Of a DNA stretch of 64,000 bases, positions 1 to 11,230 are shown in pieces. A program made the translations under genes and the position numbers. Every line of letters begins with the position of its first letter. The stretch's first letter is position 1. The notes under the pieces are model-generated. The model worked only from the letters and a program-made list of their open reading frames with translations, was not told where the DNA came from and did no database searches. Source of the stretch: Babesia bovis T2Bo (Eukaryota > Apicomplexa > Aconoidasida > Piroplasmida > Babesiidae); the NCBI RefSeq assembly GCF_000165395.2, contig NW_026261571.1, positions 1,388,501-1,452,500 of the forward strand, read 5' to 3'.

Positions 1-1552
1 CGTGAATATCAGCGATGCCATTAATAAAATTCCCGCAAATAAGCCAAAAATACATAGGAAAAGTTTTGTGAAAGAAATATCAAAAATATGCCACGAATTA
101 AAGGTAAGTTTTCTCCCGGTTACACCCAATATTATCGTTGTTCGTGATATGTTGGATGAGCTTTTATTTTTCATTCGCAACAATGATTTTGATAGATCAT
201 CAAAAACGTTGTATTTACATTCACCAACGGTGAATAAGATAATAAATAAATTGTACAACATGGAACAACTGGATAGCACCGACTCCAACTTCATTGCAGA
301 AAACACTCCGAGTATGCATGTCGACATGAAAAATAAATCAGATACAATTGGACCTTTATTGACTGATATTGCATCATTATTGGACACAGACGACCAGTCA
401 AACAACTCTGTGGAGGATAACGAAAACAAGCTACGTAAAGGTAGAGTCAAGGTTAATGAATATCGAACTATGATGGCTGACAAAATAGACAAAATGTATG
501 ACACTATATGTGATTATATTGTACGTTTAATAGTTCTATGTCACCATTCGGGTATTATGAAAAACACAGACATACTGAATGCCAATGAAAGGTTAAATAT
601 TGTTTGTAAAAAAACATTCTTGGCTTCGATAATTAAAATCGTGTTGAATATGTTCAACATTAAACTGCGAAATCTCTACATGCTGAATGCTTGGAAAATT
701 GTTCCCTCTACGTTTTATCGTAATGGCGACATACTGTTAACGAGTGCAGTTGAATGGTTACACCGCAAGTATGAAGTAGTGGTTAATTCAAAAGTTTTGA
801 TTCTTAAATTCTTGAAGCACATACTGGATAAAGTTGATCCAAACGATGTGGAGTGCTGTGCAAATAGCGTAACATACGAATGTAGGAAGGAGTTTAGCTA
901 TGCTCAATCTCCAATTGAAGATCCAATCATTAAGCACGTAAACAATCCAACATATATGGGTGGTATACCTGAAGTTAGGATGATGAATATAACGTCCGAT
1001 TTTTGGAATGTGGTTGATGACAGGTTGTGGAAGGAAAAACAAGCATCGGGTGGTTCAACTCACGTTGACGTTGATGATAATGATCATGAAATCTCAGATA
1101 GTGAATCTGAAGATGAAAATCTTAATGAATCGCACCTTTTAAATAAAAAAAATGCTGTTGAGAAAACTACCAAGCATGATAAAATACGTGATTCAAATAA
1201 CGTTCGATATGTAATCTTGCTCATTGCGAAGACGATTGGAATGATAAATATGGAAGCCTTTAATAAACGCAGGTATCAAGCTGAATATGACAGTCGAATC
1301 TTTTTTATATTGACTTACTTACTAAATGCACTCGAGGACATTAGACCTATAGAAGGTTTCAAAGTAGTCGTTGATGATGATGGTACATCCATAGTGAAGT
1401 ATAGGGATAATACACGTATCAAGAATACCAGATTTTCAGTTGATAGATTTGGGAAAAATACACCCATGGTGGCATGGACATTTGCAAAGGCATTATCTAG
1501 TATGGTTTCTGATGAAAGAGTGAAAAACCAATCGACGCATCAGCAACTATGA
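1..1552 (+). CDS. Uncharacterised acidic protein, 5' truncated by the window edge
   Basis: The frame is open from the first bases (the first codon is GTG, not ATG) to a TGA at 1550-1552, so the true start probably lies upstream. The first internal ATG in frame is near 146. About 516 residues are visible. They are mostly alpha-helical in character, with one strongly acidic Asp/Glu/Ser run around residues 355-375 and basic patches. I see no transmembrane segment and no catalytic motif that I recognise. A GTAAGT at about 102 resembles a splice donor, but the frame stays open past it. No family assigned. The next gene, MRK, converges on it from the other strand. Confidence 0.6.
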   Translation, partial: VNISDAINKIPANKPKIHRKSFVKEISKICHELKVSFLPVTPNIIVVRDMLDELLFFIRNNDFDRSSKTLYLHSPTVNKIINKLYNMEQLDSTDSNFIAENTPSMHVDMKNKSDTIGPLLTDIASLLDTDDQSNNSVEDNENKLRKGRVKVNEYRTMMADKIDKMYDTICDYIVRLIVLCHHSGIMKNTDILNANERLNIVCKKTFLASIIKIVLNMFNIKLRNLYMLNAWKIVPSTFYRNGDILLTSAVEWLHRKYEVVVNSKVLILKFLKHILDKVDPNDVECCANSVTYECRKEFSYAQSPIEDPIIKHVNNPTYMGGIPEVRMMNITSDFWNVVDDRLWKEKQASGGSTHVDVDDNDHEISDSESEDENLNESHLLNKKNAVEKTTKHDKIRDSNNVRYVILLIAKTIGMINMEAFNKRRYQAEYDSRIFFILTYLLNALEDIRPIEGFKVVVDDDGTSIVKYRDNTRIKNTRFSVDRFGKNTPMVAWTFAKALSSMVSDERVKNQSTHQQL

Positions 1553-1699
1553 TTGGCAACCAAATGTAGCTTGAATTAATTTCAACAAAGTTATTAATAT
1601 ATTATTATGTAGCATATATGAATCCGTTTACATACACTATTCTTCAACCTTCAAGGATGTTGTATTTCTGCTCTCGTTGAAGTAGCATAGTACAATGAC

Positions 1700-2920
1700 T
1701 TACCCCGAAATAAAGTCGAACGGTAACTGATTTGGTTTGCACATCGTTGGCGATGTTGTGAAATACTTGTGTTTCAGGGCCTATGTTTATATTGATACAT
1801 TCTTAGAGAAATTACCTCTTTAACACTGATCCTCTCCTTAGGATCTAACTTTAACATACGCTGTAAAAGATCAATCTCATCTGCCGAACGATTTTTAATA
1901 GTTGTATCTAAGCTTGTAGGCTGCATTGCAGTAAATGGAGTGTACAACTTCAGCTTTTTCGCATCAGGCCAATTAGTATCAGATGGTGTTCCCAGCAACT
2001 TGTATATACGACCAAGTTGATCAATCTCATTAGTACCCGTAAATAGTGGTTTTTGATTGAGTAACTCAGCAAAGATGCAGCCAACGGACCACACATCACA
2101 AGCAAAGTGATACGCCTCAGCACCTAGAAGAAGTTCAGGAGACCTATACCAAAGCGTTACAACACGGTACGTCATCTTTTCACGCAGGCAGTATTTATCC
2201 AAATCTGATGGATTTATTCGCTTACTCGTCGGTGGCATAAGCGGACTGTAAACACATCTTCTGGCAAGACCGAAATCGGCAATCTTCATTACACCCTCAT
2301 CTGTTATGAAGACATTGGCAGGAGATAGATCGCGATGAACAAAGTTACAATTGTGTAACTCTTCTAGACCCTTCAACAACTGCCACATTATGCACTTTTG
2401 ATAGGATACACTTAAACGTATATTAGAGTCTAATACTTTTTTTAAATCACCTGCCATCAAATCCATAACTATATTGATGAAACCTTGCGATACATATACA
2501 GCGACCAGATCCATAAGGTTTGCATGATGCAACTCACGCATAACCTTTAGTTCACGAAGCGCCGTAAAATGGATTCCGACCATACCAACCAATTGGCGTT
2601 CACCCTTCCATTCTATATTCTTCAACTTTTTGATGGCAACTTTTCTGTAGATAACAATGATAATTGAATACAATAAAAACGTGTATGGTAGGGTATTCAA
2701 TGTCAGATCTATAATACAGAAAATTGGCACGCATATAACATTAAAACGAATGTCACAGGAGATGAAGACTTAGATACTATCCCGCATACCTGCCTGTTTT
2801 TGTATCAAGGTACAAAGAAACGGTACCATAAGTACCCTCACCAAGATGTTTTCCAAGTGGTTTAAAACGTGAAGAGATATCAGCTGAAGTAGCTTCGGAT
2901 TCCAACAATTTCATTTCCAT
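1700..2920 (-). CDS. MRK: MRK: CDK7-like cyclin-dependent protein kinase
   Basis: Serine/threonine kinase of the CDK family, closest in character to CDK7/MO15 and apicomplexan MRK, expected to be a cyclin-dependent CDK-activating or TFIIH-type kinase. I read three exons: 2790-2920, 1816-2644 and 1700-1780 (introns 145 and 35 nt), giving about 346 residues. Exon 1 carries the glycine loop GEGTYGTV; exon 2 has VAIKKL, the catalytic loop [17 protein letters not shown] and [13 protein letters not shown]; exon 3 supplies the end of the C-lobe ([13 protein letters not shown]). The catalytic-loop Lys usual in HRDLKPEN is Ser here. The activation segment is longer than in human CDK7. The start ATG at 2920 is preceded in frame by a stop. 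The GGGTAAGT at the stop could itself be a donor, so a further 3' exon is possible. Confidence 0.88.
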
Positions 2921-3056
2921 CCGAAGTAGATCATGTATGTAATTAATATGAGAGCATCATATCTAAGAATCCGTTGTTACAATGTTATAATACGACACTA
3001 CAAGAAAATTAGCTTACACATTTACAGCATACACACTTTAAATGTTGTAACGATAA

Positions 3057-3536
3057 ATGTCGACCAAAGGATATGTAGCGCTAATAGGCGCTTCTGTGTT
3101 ACTGGGATATGCTATTGTGAATTATCGTCTAAAGATAACTCGACACGACGCATTGGTATGTTGTTCGATATGTAACACAAATGTGCTATTGTCTACATAA
3201 TATCCGTGTAAAAATCGTTCAAATCCCGTATTATCCAGCATTTTATATTTGACATTTGAATTATTTGGAATACGATAAAAAGTATAACGATATATATGAT
3301 ATAGAAACTATTCCACATCGATATATTTGTTATATAGATGTATATTATGTTTGTTGTTTTTGCCATTATTTCACCATTAACAGAAAAGATTCGAAAAAGG
3401 TGAAGACGGGCGGATGGTATCATTCCAATCTGTGTCATTTGCACCAAAGATTGAAACCGATGGCAAGGACGTGAGTAGAGAACTATTGGAAAAGTATATC
3501 GCCAACGATAGATTTAAAGTGAAGAAACAACTATAG
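3057..3536 (+). CDS. Small single-pass membrane protein, unknown
   Basis: Two-exon model: 3057-3155 and 3384-3536 with a 228-nt intron, giving 83 residues. Exon 1 encodes a short hydrophobic segment (VALIGASVLLGYAIV) followed by basic residues, a typical N-terminal membrane anchor. Exon 2 encodes a hydrophilic tail ending in VKKQL. The intron is longer than the local norm, and an extra internal exon cannot be excluded. It is divergently arranged with MRK, whose start is 136 bp away, so the two may share a promoter. The size and topology suit a small mitochondrial or ER membrane subunit, but no family was recognised. Confidence 0.5.
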
Positions 3537-3704
3537 TTTATCCACTAATGGTTCACAAATATACGGAATTGAATAAGTGGGACCAGTATTTCCCCTTTTT
3601 AATCTCATAAGACGACGGCCGAGGTTAACATAGTGGACCAAAACCTTTAAGGAGTTGCGATTAGAGTCGTCACCTGAACAAAATATTCTAGTACATCTAT
3701 AACA

Positions 3705-5120
3705 CTAACCAGTAGCAATGTTGTTAATAGCATCAGCTACTGACACGAGCCGACTACCGCTGTATTTATCACGGACGCTGTGGCTGTTGTGCTCCCGATG
3801 ACATAGTATAGAGGCGGTTTCCTGTGCTAAATACTTTACTCTGATTGGTGACTTACCTCAAACATCTTTTTGAAACGCGGCTTATTGTTAAGGTTGAAAT
3901 CATACGTTTCCCTAAGCCACTGTATTGCTTCAGATACATGTCCCTTAAGCACTGTCTCTAAAAAGTGTTGATGTATTAGGCGACAATAACTGAATGACGA
4001 TTTATTAATATTGGGAAACGATTGGTTCAATAATTTCAATGCTTCGGCGGTGTCACCAGATGTAATCAATTGTCGTAAATGGTGGCGTAAGTTAAGGCTA
4101 GATTCTAAGCGTTCAATAGCTTCATCGGATATATAAAAAGGGGCAATGTTTTTGCGTTGGCTGTCTATAAATTCTTCCGGTTTTGTATCGTGAAATGGTT
4201 CGTTAGAATCTATAGTGTGCTCTGGTGATGAGGAAGCCTTAGAGGAAGAACCTTCCATATTACATTTTGAATTCCGCTCCTTCTTGAACGACTCCAAACT
4301 CTTTAAGTATCCTCCATGTAAAAGATACAATTGGACAATATCATCTAAAGATACAGAGTCTATCTTCTGCTGATTAATTTCACGCCTCTCTCGAGCAACA
4401 ATGCGCCGATACTCACCTAGAATATCAAATACAAAAGGACCTTCAAAGTTGCATTTAACGGCATCCATATGTTGGTTTAATCCAATAGTTGGGAAATTCT
4501 CATTGTGGCAGAGTTTACCAGCATCACCTTGATACACTCCATTACGTGTGAAAAAGTAACACTGGTTTATGTAGTTGATACCACATCCAATAACATCGCC
4601 CATCTGGTATGATGAACCATAGCTCTCCCATTTACACTTTCCATTGGAAAAATCGCCATATTGTCCACGATAACCCACCGTACCATCCTCCTCCCCAGGA
4701 AGTCGATTCATACGTGTATTACGTTCAGAAAAACCAACAACTACCTTGGCAGGTTTATCACTTTGTAATACGGTAGCTTCATAGTAGTATAAAACGCAGT
4801 CACTAGGAGCCGGTCTCTCGGCTTGAACACTCTATGATTCATTAATATTAATAGCATAAATATGATATGTATACGAAAACAATATCATCAAACCGCAGAA
4901 AAAGAATACAGTCCATTAATACATATAAGAGAAGTACCAATAGCTGATTCAACAAATTATAACTTACAGCTGGATCGCAGTATTTACCCTTTCCAGTAAA
5001 ATCAACAGTCACCTTGTCGCTACGTACTTGGACATAATGATGATGATTGCGCACATTTAAAGTGGTTGGATAAATCAAGTCTCCGTATAGTAAATTTAGC
5101 AGATCCGTCATTTTACACAT
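3705..5120 (-). CDS. RanBPM-like SPRY/LisH/CTLH protein (CTLH/GID complex)
   Basis: Homologue of RanBP9/RanBPM, a scaffold subunit of the CTLH (GID) E3 ubiquitin ligase. Three exons, 4968-5120, 3857-4831 and 3705-3821 (introns 136 and 35 nt), give about 414 residues. In order: a SPRY domain (GKGKYCDPA, CVLYYYEA, VVVGFSERNTRMNRLPG, GDVIGCGIN, FPTIGLN), a LisH motif (LDDIVQLYLLHGGYLKSLESF), an acidic Ser-rich linker and a CTLH/CRA region. The third exon (ETASILCHREH ... LVSVADAINNIATG) matches the usual CRA ending and fixes the splice site. The protein is shorter than animal RanBP9 because it lacks the proline/glutamine-rich N-terminus. The start is the first of two close ATGs (5120 and 5111). 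Confidence 0.85.
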
Positions 5121-5188
5121 AACTAAAATAGCTACATGGTCAATAAAATGATAAAACAAGCAATATAATTTGTATGGTTCGATCCTAT

Positions 5189-5407
5189 TCACACTGTATA
5201 TATTTCTATGTTGACTATTCCAATATAATCATCTGAATGTGTAAGATTATGTGACCATAAACACAATTTTATCTTTATATCTGGTGGTACCCCCCGTAGA
5301 TTCCACAGTAAACATCGTTTGATAATAAAATATTCAAGTAGTATTACCTGAATAAATTGATTATTAACCAATATAAGCAACTTATTCTTTAAAAATTGAT
5401 AAATCAT
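5189..5407 (-). CDS. Possible small C2-like ORF
   Basis: A 72-codon ATG-initiated frame between two better-supported genes. Its second half (GVPPDIKIKLCLWSHNLT then DDYIGIVNI) has the look of a C2-domain edge: alternating hydrophobic strands and a DDYIG turn. The first half is AT-rich and nondescript. The stop overlaps the sequence 69 bp upstream of the RanBPM-like start on the same strand. It could be a decayed fragment, an exon of an unresolved gene, or chance. No function is proposed. Confidence 0.25.
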   Translation of the reverse strand: MIYQFLKNKLLILVNNQFIQVILLEYFIIKRCLLWNLRGVPPDIKIKLCLWSHNLTHSDDYIGIVNIEIYTV

Positions 5408-5553
5408 ATTTAATTAAAGACAAGCTCTATTAATATCGCATTTTAAAAAACATATACTCGCACAAGTATTTCAGAACTTCGTCTATTCTATTTTACTTCA
5501 TTTGCAATACTCTATAACTGATTCTCCACTTACCATATAAATGAATCATTAAC

Positions 5554-6074
5554 ATGGCGAAAAAAACAGAATTTAAGAAGAGTGAGCTCCTTCAGGTATT
5601 ATCTTCTAGTACTGCTACGTTGAAGGAAAAGAACAAAGCCGTTAAACTTTTGAAGAAATTCGATCCGAATCCTAAGAAACATTTAGATGCCTCGTTCCAA
5701 ACAAGTCAGGCCACAGTATCCAAGTACCCTTCGCTTCAAAATTTTTTGTAAGTTTAAGTACTGCCACTTAGTTCGTTGTATGCATGTTTTTGATCGGTTA
5801 TTATCTGTTCATTTTTCATTTGTCAGCTTCATATTTTTCAGATGCTGGAGGTGTGACAAGATCAAGCAAACAATGACCAAGGTGAAATGGGAGTCTAAAG
5901 AAGGTAATGATTTTTAATTTAGATTATATATAAATTGGTTTTGAATAATATCACGAGTGTTTTTAGGTTATTCACATTATTTTAGGCTTAAAAATCATAT
6001 GTACTACTTGCTATAGTAACTTGGCTCAGTACTTAGAAGTTGCCAAAGTGAGGAGGCTCAACAACAAATTTTGA
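5554..6074 (+). CDS. Small four-cysteine (zinc-ribbon-like) basic protein
   Basis: Three exons, 5554-5747, 5842-5903 and 5986-6074 (introns 94 and 82 nt), join in frame to 114 residues. The N-terminal half is Lys-rich and helical (KKSELLQVLSSSTATLKEK). The C-terminal half has two Cys pairs, CWRC in exon 2 and CTTC in exon 3, about 20 residues apart, which could bind one zinc ion. The two pairs only come together after splicing, which supports the model. The family was not recognised; a nuclear or RNA-associated role would fit the charge, but that is inference. Confidence 0.65.
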
Positions 6075-7304
6075 TATATCAACGAAAGAAAATGTAAATT
6101 TAATGGAATACATGGATCCAGTCGTAGGCAATTCGCTGTCTATAATAGTCCTACTATTTTCAACAGTCGACATTGAATTAATATCGCTATGATTTTTTTG
6201 TTAAACAATTGTGTTTGTATACACCGTGCATCACTGAAATTCATCGTTTCATGAAGATTTCAATCTCATAAAATGTATATTTATTAGGTGTTTGATAAAT
6301 TCTACATATCTTAAGGTAATTTAGAAATCAATAATATATTAGAATGCATGATTTTTTACATCATGAAATGGAATTCAAACTACCATGTTATATGGTTGAT
6401 ACGTACGATGAATGGTTTTGTCAATCTCTTTATGTATACAAAAAACATATGCGCCATATGGTTTGATAATCAGAAATATAATGTTAATTACATTAATACT
6501 CGAATACACAAAAATCATTATACGCCAGATCATATAACCAAAATATATCATCATACAACACATTATTCCGTAAATTCAATATAAAAAATGTCTTATCATT
6601 ATGTATACTGGAATTAAAAATAATAATAATCCAACGTATAAAATTAGCCCTTAAAGTGAATGCATAGTCACCATAAAGGCATACATTTATGTTACTACCC
6701 CGCAATAGATTAACCAACGTAAATACTTGGGTGAAGCAATAAACAGAAAATCGGCAATCATAACAGCATTACATGACATATTAGACAATAAAAAGCTTGG
6801 AAGTATTTAATATGAGGCTACATTACAATTCTCATGACGCGCATCATACCACGTTACCGGGAATAACACCACTACGATATAACGTATATTCCATATAATT
6901 ACAAAGAAAACAGAAACAATAATATATCATGCTATATTATTAAAGTAATACAATTATATTGCACTCAACGTATTGTGTTAGTTAAATGAAAGAGCAGAAG
7001 TAGTATATCTATATTAGCTATTGATCAATATGCTATTATTGAATAATTGATAGACGAGCGTTTTATATTGTTGTTTATTTGTATATAATATTTTTGGCGG
7101 TACAACATTGTATGTAAGTATTGACGTTGGGTTTTTTGCTGATGGTTAGTTCCATCATCATTTAAATACTCCTGAATGGTAAAACGGCTCATAGTCATGT
7201 TTGAACTAATGTGTCGACGAACAACATAATTTGTGGATTGATTCAAATCAATTGTGTATCGAATCTTAATATTGTCTACTTCACGGCGACATTTGTTATC
7301 AACG
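6075..7304. other. Gene-free AT-rich stretch
   Basis: No convincing coding exon. Short open frames here are rich in Ile, Tyr, Asn and His codons, as expected from AT-rich noncoding DNA, and do not join by splice sites. It includes the upstream region of the BDP1 gene. Confidence 0.6.
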
Positions 7305-9026
7305 ATGACAACAATTTATGCTGAATCCTATCTGAATAGCCCATTGGTGCAAGCATTGGGGGTGAGTGGTACATCAGCTGTACGGGAAGTGTTAGAACGT
7401 GATTTTGGGGAATATACAGCAACCAATATAGAGGCTAATCCACATCTTGTTGATAGCGATGATTATGCAGCGAAAAGAAAAAGTTTAATAGATCCAAATA
7501 CACATATTACACCCTTATGTCAACTTTCGAGAAAATCTGAAAATGAAGCAATTGAAATCGCAAAGATGCTGGTGCTTGAGTATAAACTCATTGATGCAAA
7601 TCATATTGATTTGATGGGACAAACAGCACTTTTCTACGGAGCTAGGGATGGGTGGACGAACTTCTGTGAATTGCTCGCTCAAAATGGATGCGATCCTAAC
7701 CATCAAGACAGATTGGGCCAGACATGTCTATTCTATGCATCCAGAGAGGGTCATCATGAAACATTAGAAGCACTTATCGCACACAAGGCTGATGTCAATC
7801 TATTAGACACAAATAAACAAAACTGTCTATTTTACGCCGCAAGGGATGGTCGTTTGGAAGCAGCTAAGGTTTTAATTAAGCACGGTATAAACCACAACTT
7901 GAAGGATGCCCAAAGGAGGCAAGCAATTACGTTCGCTAAGCTCAAAAACCAAACAGAAATTGTAAACCTTTTAAAGAGTCTCTCAAAATCATCATCTCAG
8001 CCAGCTAAACGTTCGCTGAGCGAACGCTTAGACGTAGATGGCTTATTAAATAGTTCTAGCGTATTAGATGAAAAAAAGACAGGTGTACCGGTTATACCGA
8101 AGGAAGGTGGGAAACCTAGGAAGTACAGGTTGCAATTTCGACCGTTTGATGACGATACAAATCTGTGGGTAGATGCTCCTCTCATTAAAATTAGGGAATT
8201 TGAAATGAGATTTCCAGAATTGGCTACATGGGATAAGGATGCTCCATTTGCACCTGTAGCAACTCTTAGGAACCCATTGATTAAACAATGGCATCAGGTT
8301 GGTATGAGTTTGCTATCTTCTATGTCGAAACAAAAGGGTGGTTATGTCTTCGAACGACCGGTGGATCCAAAGAAACAAAACTGTCCAGACTATTTCGATA
8401 TTGTGGAAAAGCCAATGTCATTTTCTTGCATCAAGGCAAAAATTAGACGTAATGCATATACCAAGCCACAAGAATTCCTTGATGATTGCCAACTGGTTTT
8501 TGACAATTGCTTCAAATACAATAAGCCTGATACATGGATTGCACAAATCGGTCGTACAATAGAGGCGTTTTTCAAAAATCAAGTTAAGGAGGTCGGTTTT
8601 GAATCGTTCATACATAAACATTCGTTAATGGATACGCTTATGGATAAAGCAAAGATATATGTTGAAGCTAATGACAAAGAGCCCAACGATGCTTCAGCAA
8701 CTGTACAATCTTTCCCAGAGGATCTTATATCCGACGCTACTAGTGATTTCCCTGCTAATGCGGATGGTAATCGTAACAACAACAAGGGAGATCATGTAGA
8801 TAAAAAAGATACGTCAGAATTCTGCAAGATGGAAGAAAATTCTGTTGGGCATCCTCCCGTCGACTCCAATAATCTTAATGAGGATGGAACAACAAATCAT
8901 ATGAAGCAAGAAAATGGAAGCCAAACTAATATTACTGATTCCAGTGTGAAAGCCGAATCGAAGAAGAAAATGCAGGAGTCTGAAATGATTTCAAACACGG
9001 ATGAGAAGGGTGGTGATGACTCTTAA
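7305..9026 (+). CDS. BDP1: BDP1-like ankyrin-repeat bromodomain protein
   Basis: Chromatin reader that should bind acetylated histones. The single exon of 573 residues begins at ATG 7305; the frame is open slightly further upstream but only with a GTG. Ankyrin repeats fill about residues 85-230 (GQTALFYGARDGWTNFCELL, GQTCLFYASREGHHETLEAL, NCLFYAARDGRLEAAKVL). A bromodomain follows at about 340-450, with PDYFDIVEKPMSF, DDCQLVFDNCFKYNKPD and the acetyl-lysine Asn (YNKPD). The tail is acidic and low in complexity. This ankyrin-then-bromodomain order is known from apicomplexan bromodomain protein 1, which in Plasmodium regulates invasion genes. A similar role here is inferred from family only. 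Confidence 0.9.
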   Translation: MTTIYAESYLNSPLVQALGVSGTSAVREVLERDFGEYTATNIEANPHLVDSDDYAAKRKSLIDPNTHITPLCQLSRKSENEAIEIAKMLVLEYKLIDANHIDLMGQTALFYGARDGWTNFCELLAQNGCDPNHQDRLGQTCLFYASREGHHETLEALIAHKADVNLLDTNKQNCLFYAARDGRLEAAKVLIKHGINHNLKDAQRRQAITFAKLKNQTEIVNLLKSLSKSSSQPAKRSLSERLDVDGLLNSSSVLDEKKTGVPVIPKEGGKPRKYRLQFRPFDDDTNLWVDAPLIKIREFEMRFPELATWDKDAPFAPVATLRNPLIKQWHQVGMSLLSSMSKQKGGYVFERPVDPKKQNCPDYFDIVEKPMSFSCIKAKIRRNAYTKPQEFLDDCQLVFDNCFKYNKPDTWIAQIGRTIEAFFKNQVKEVGFESFIHKHSLMDTLMDKAKIYVEANDKEPNDASATVQSFPEDLISDATSDFPANADGNRNNNKGDHVDKKDTSEFCKMEENSVGHPPVDSNNLNEDGTTNHMKQENGSQTNITDSSVKAESKKKMQESEMISNTDEKGGDDS

Positions 9027-10180
9027 CGACACAAACATTATTGAATTCATGATGTTGCAGCGCACATTAGTTCAATCATATGTCACAATAGACCATTACA
9101 TCACAATGACATGAATATAACATTTAATCTATGCTGATTGCTGTATTTATAACGTAGGGTAGTAAGGATATCAATTTTTCTTAAATTGGTATCCATGCGA
9201 ATTTTCTATCATTTGCTCATCTTTAATTAATAAGGATGCTCTACATGTTATAAATTTATCATCCATTAGCATTGGTCGATATATTGTACACGATGTAGTA
9301 TATTCTCCACATGATATCAATTGACCATAATAATTATTCCCAACATAGTAAACAATATGAAACATCATGCCATAAAAATAAATTGCTCATTGGAGTTCAT
9401 TTGTATAAGGAATTGTCACAAAGTCGCTCAAACATCTATTTTCCTATTTTCATATGATGATTGCAGCACCACCAATGAAGCATATATTCTACTTTTCTTA
9501 TTGTGATGTATATATATATATATTCGTCTTCACAGTAATTGGTACAGCCATTCTTCGTTTTTATGAGTCTGTACGATATATAAATGAGTGTTGGGTCATG
9601 AAGTCACATTATCCACTTAGAACGTCCATCATCCATATACCTGTAGTGAGCATAATTGATTTTTTTCTACATCTTCGTTACAAATATTTTAGTCACTGTC
9701 TATAATAATATCCACTTTCTTTTTAACATTACCTCATATGAAATCGTTGTAGGTATATATTGCAATGCAAGCATAATTTCAGTGTGAATGTTCTTTTTAT
9801 GAAGAAACAATGTCTCCATCAATTAAATATAACATTGAAGGACCAAAACGTAATATATGATGCCACGGGGATTTATGGAAATTACCTATAAAAATGTTTT
9901 GAATATCATAGGGCGGAATACAATTAACCTATGTATTATGAATATGACGTTTGTAACAAACAAATTAGTTGTAATACAGAGCAGTGATTGTAGTCGTTGT
10001 GGTTAATTGTCTACATTATCAACGAAATCATGAATGTATTTATGAGGCATTCCAGCATGGCAGAAACGACAATCTTATTTACTGGTGTATTACTGGACTT
10101 AAATGAAAACTATGTAATCATTATATCGGTTAAAATTAGATTTGAAATAGTTGCGATAGAACATTAAGCTTTGACATTCT
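9027..10180. other. Gene-free AT-rich stretch
   Basis: Convergent intergenic region between the BDP1-like gene and the secreted basic protein. Only short unsupported frames; no tRNA-like cloverleaf was seen. It includes a short TA tract near 9507-9525. Confidence 0.55.
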
Positions 10181-11230
10181 TCATATATTGTTTATGTTTG
10201 ATGCGAATTCATCGAATTCCTCTTCCTTAGCTTTTTTGTTTCCCTTCATTTTATCCCACCCATATGGCGCATCATCATTCTCAATCAGATTTACAGCCCA
10301 TTTCACAGGTTTTGTGAATACGTAGTACCACTTTTTGTACCATGGCTTATCAGCTTGCATTTGAAGTTTTGTCACCATTTTAATTAATATATCTAGACTC
10401 ATGTTAACAAACTCTGTCGTAAAGGTGCCCGATTCTGATTGTTGTCTTCTCAGGTAAATTTCGTAATCTCTAGTTTTCGCAGTGATGTAGTTAGCTGGTG
10501 TATCCTTTACAGCCCCCCTAATATTGACCTTAAGAATGTTTCCCAAAGCCTTGCGTATTCGTTTGCTACAGAGATATCTTGCGATCTTCATGTTATTTTG
10601 TAGGCTTGTCTTCATTTTTTCTATAGTCGTGTATGTTTTGTAGTATATAGTAGTCATGAAAAGATAGCGGCTCAGGAACAAGTCTCTTCTGTCAATCTTC
10701 CTGAAAAACATGTTTTTCCTCATCAACAATGACATAAAAAGACGATACAAATTGCTTTTTGATTTGCTCCTGAAACGTTTACCCTCCATGTGTCTCTGTT
10801 TACTATATTGCTTTAATAAATTTTTGAATATGTAGAATGCTGCCTCCAATTGATATGTATTTGGCAGTCTAATAGTAGGATTTGGATCATTTAGAGGGTG
10901 TTGTTCAGTATCCAAGATAGCACATTGCCCTTGGGAGCAACGTCTGACATATACAGTAACAATTTCATGACATAACTGTTTTTTGATGAATCTAGCACAA
11001 ACAGCATCTTGTATGTTAGGGTTATGTCTGATGCTCTCTACCATTCGGAATGCGATATCTGTTTCATCTTCAATTGCATTAATCCTAGCGTAGCTTTCAC
11101 TTAGCCCAGATGCCAATGCATCAACAAGCATAGCATCTTGGCTTCTACCAGGAAGTGAATTGGTATGCCGTATGCCCATTACATGGGTGGCATATAGACC
11201 TATTAACGTAGTAAATACTGCTTTTTTCAT
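10181..11230 (-). CDS. Secreted basic protein with signal peptide, unknown
   Basis: Single exon of 349 residues. I chose ATG 11230 because it gives a clean signal peptide (MKKAVFTTLIGLYATHVMG) with likely cleavage near residue 19-20; an in-frame upstream ATG at 11296 would bury it. The mature part is basic and helical, with a Lys/Arg-rich centre (residues ~145-235), several cysteines in the first third and an acidic C-terminus (KAKEEEFDEFASNINNI). No transmembrane segment or GPI signal is seen after the signal peptide. It could be an exported, rhoptry or spherical-body type protein, but no family was recognised. Confidence 0.75.
   Translation of the reverse strand: MKKAVFTTLIGLYATHVMGIRHTNSLPGRSQDAMLVDALASGLSESYARINAIEDETDIAFRMVESIRHNPNIQDAVCARFIKKQLCHEIVTVYVRRCSQGQCAILDTEQHPLNDPNPTIRLPNTYQLEAAFYIFKNLLKQYSKQRHMEGKRFRSKSKSNLYRLFMSLLMRKNMFFRKIDRRDLFLSRYLFMTTIYYKTYTTIEKMKTSLQNNMKIARYLCSKRIRKALGNILKVNIRGAVKDTPANYITAKTRDYEIYLRRQQSESGTFTTEFVNMSLDILIKMVTKLQMQADKPWYKKWYYVFTKPVKWAVNLIENDDAPYGWDKMKGNKKAKEEEFDEFASNINNI

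Noticed and set aside
6348..6717. Overlapping short frames on both strands
   Set aside because: Codon content mirrors base composition (Ile, Tyr, Asn, Met) and both strands are equally open; no coding signal.
7025..7198. Minus-strand ATG frame of 57 codons just upstream of BDP1
   Set aside because: Asn/Tyr/Gln/Ile-rich as expected of AT-rich noncoding DNA; no splice partner, domain or clear start context.
9507..9525. Short TA run
   Set aside because: Too short to be more than background in an AT-rich spacer.
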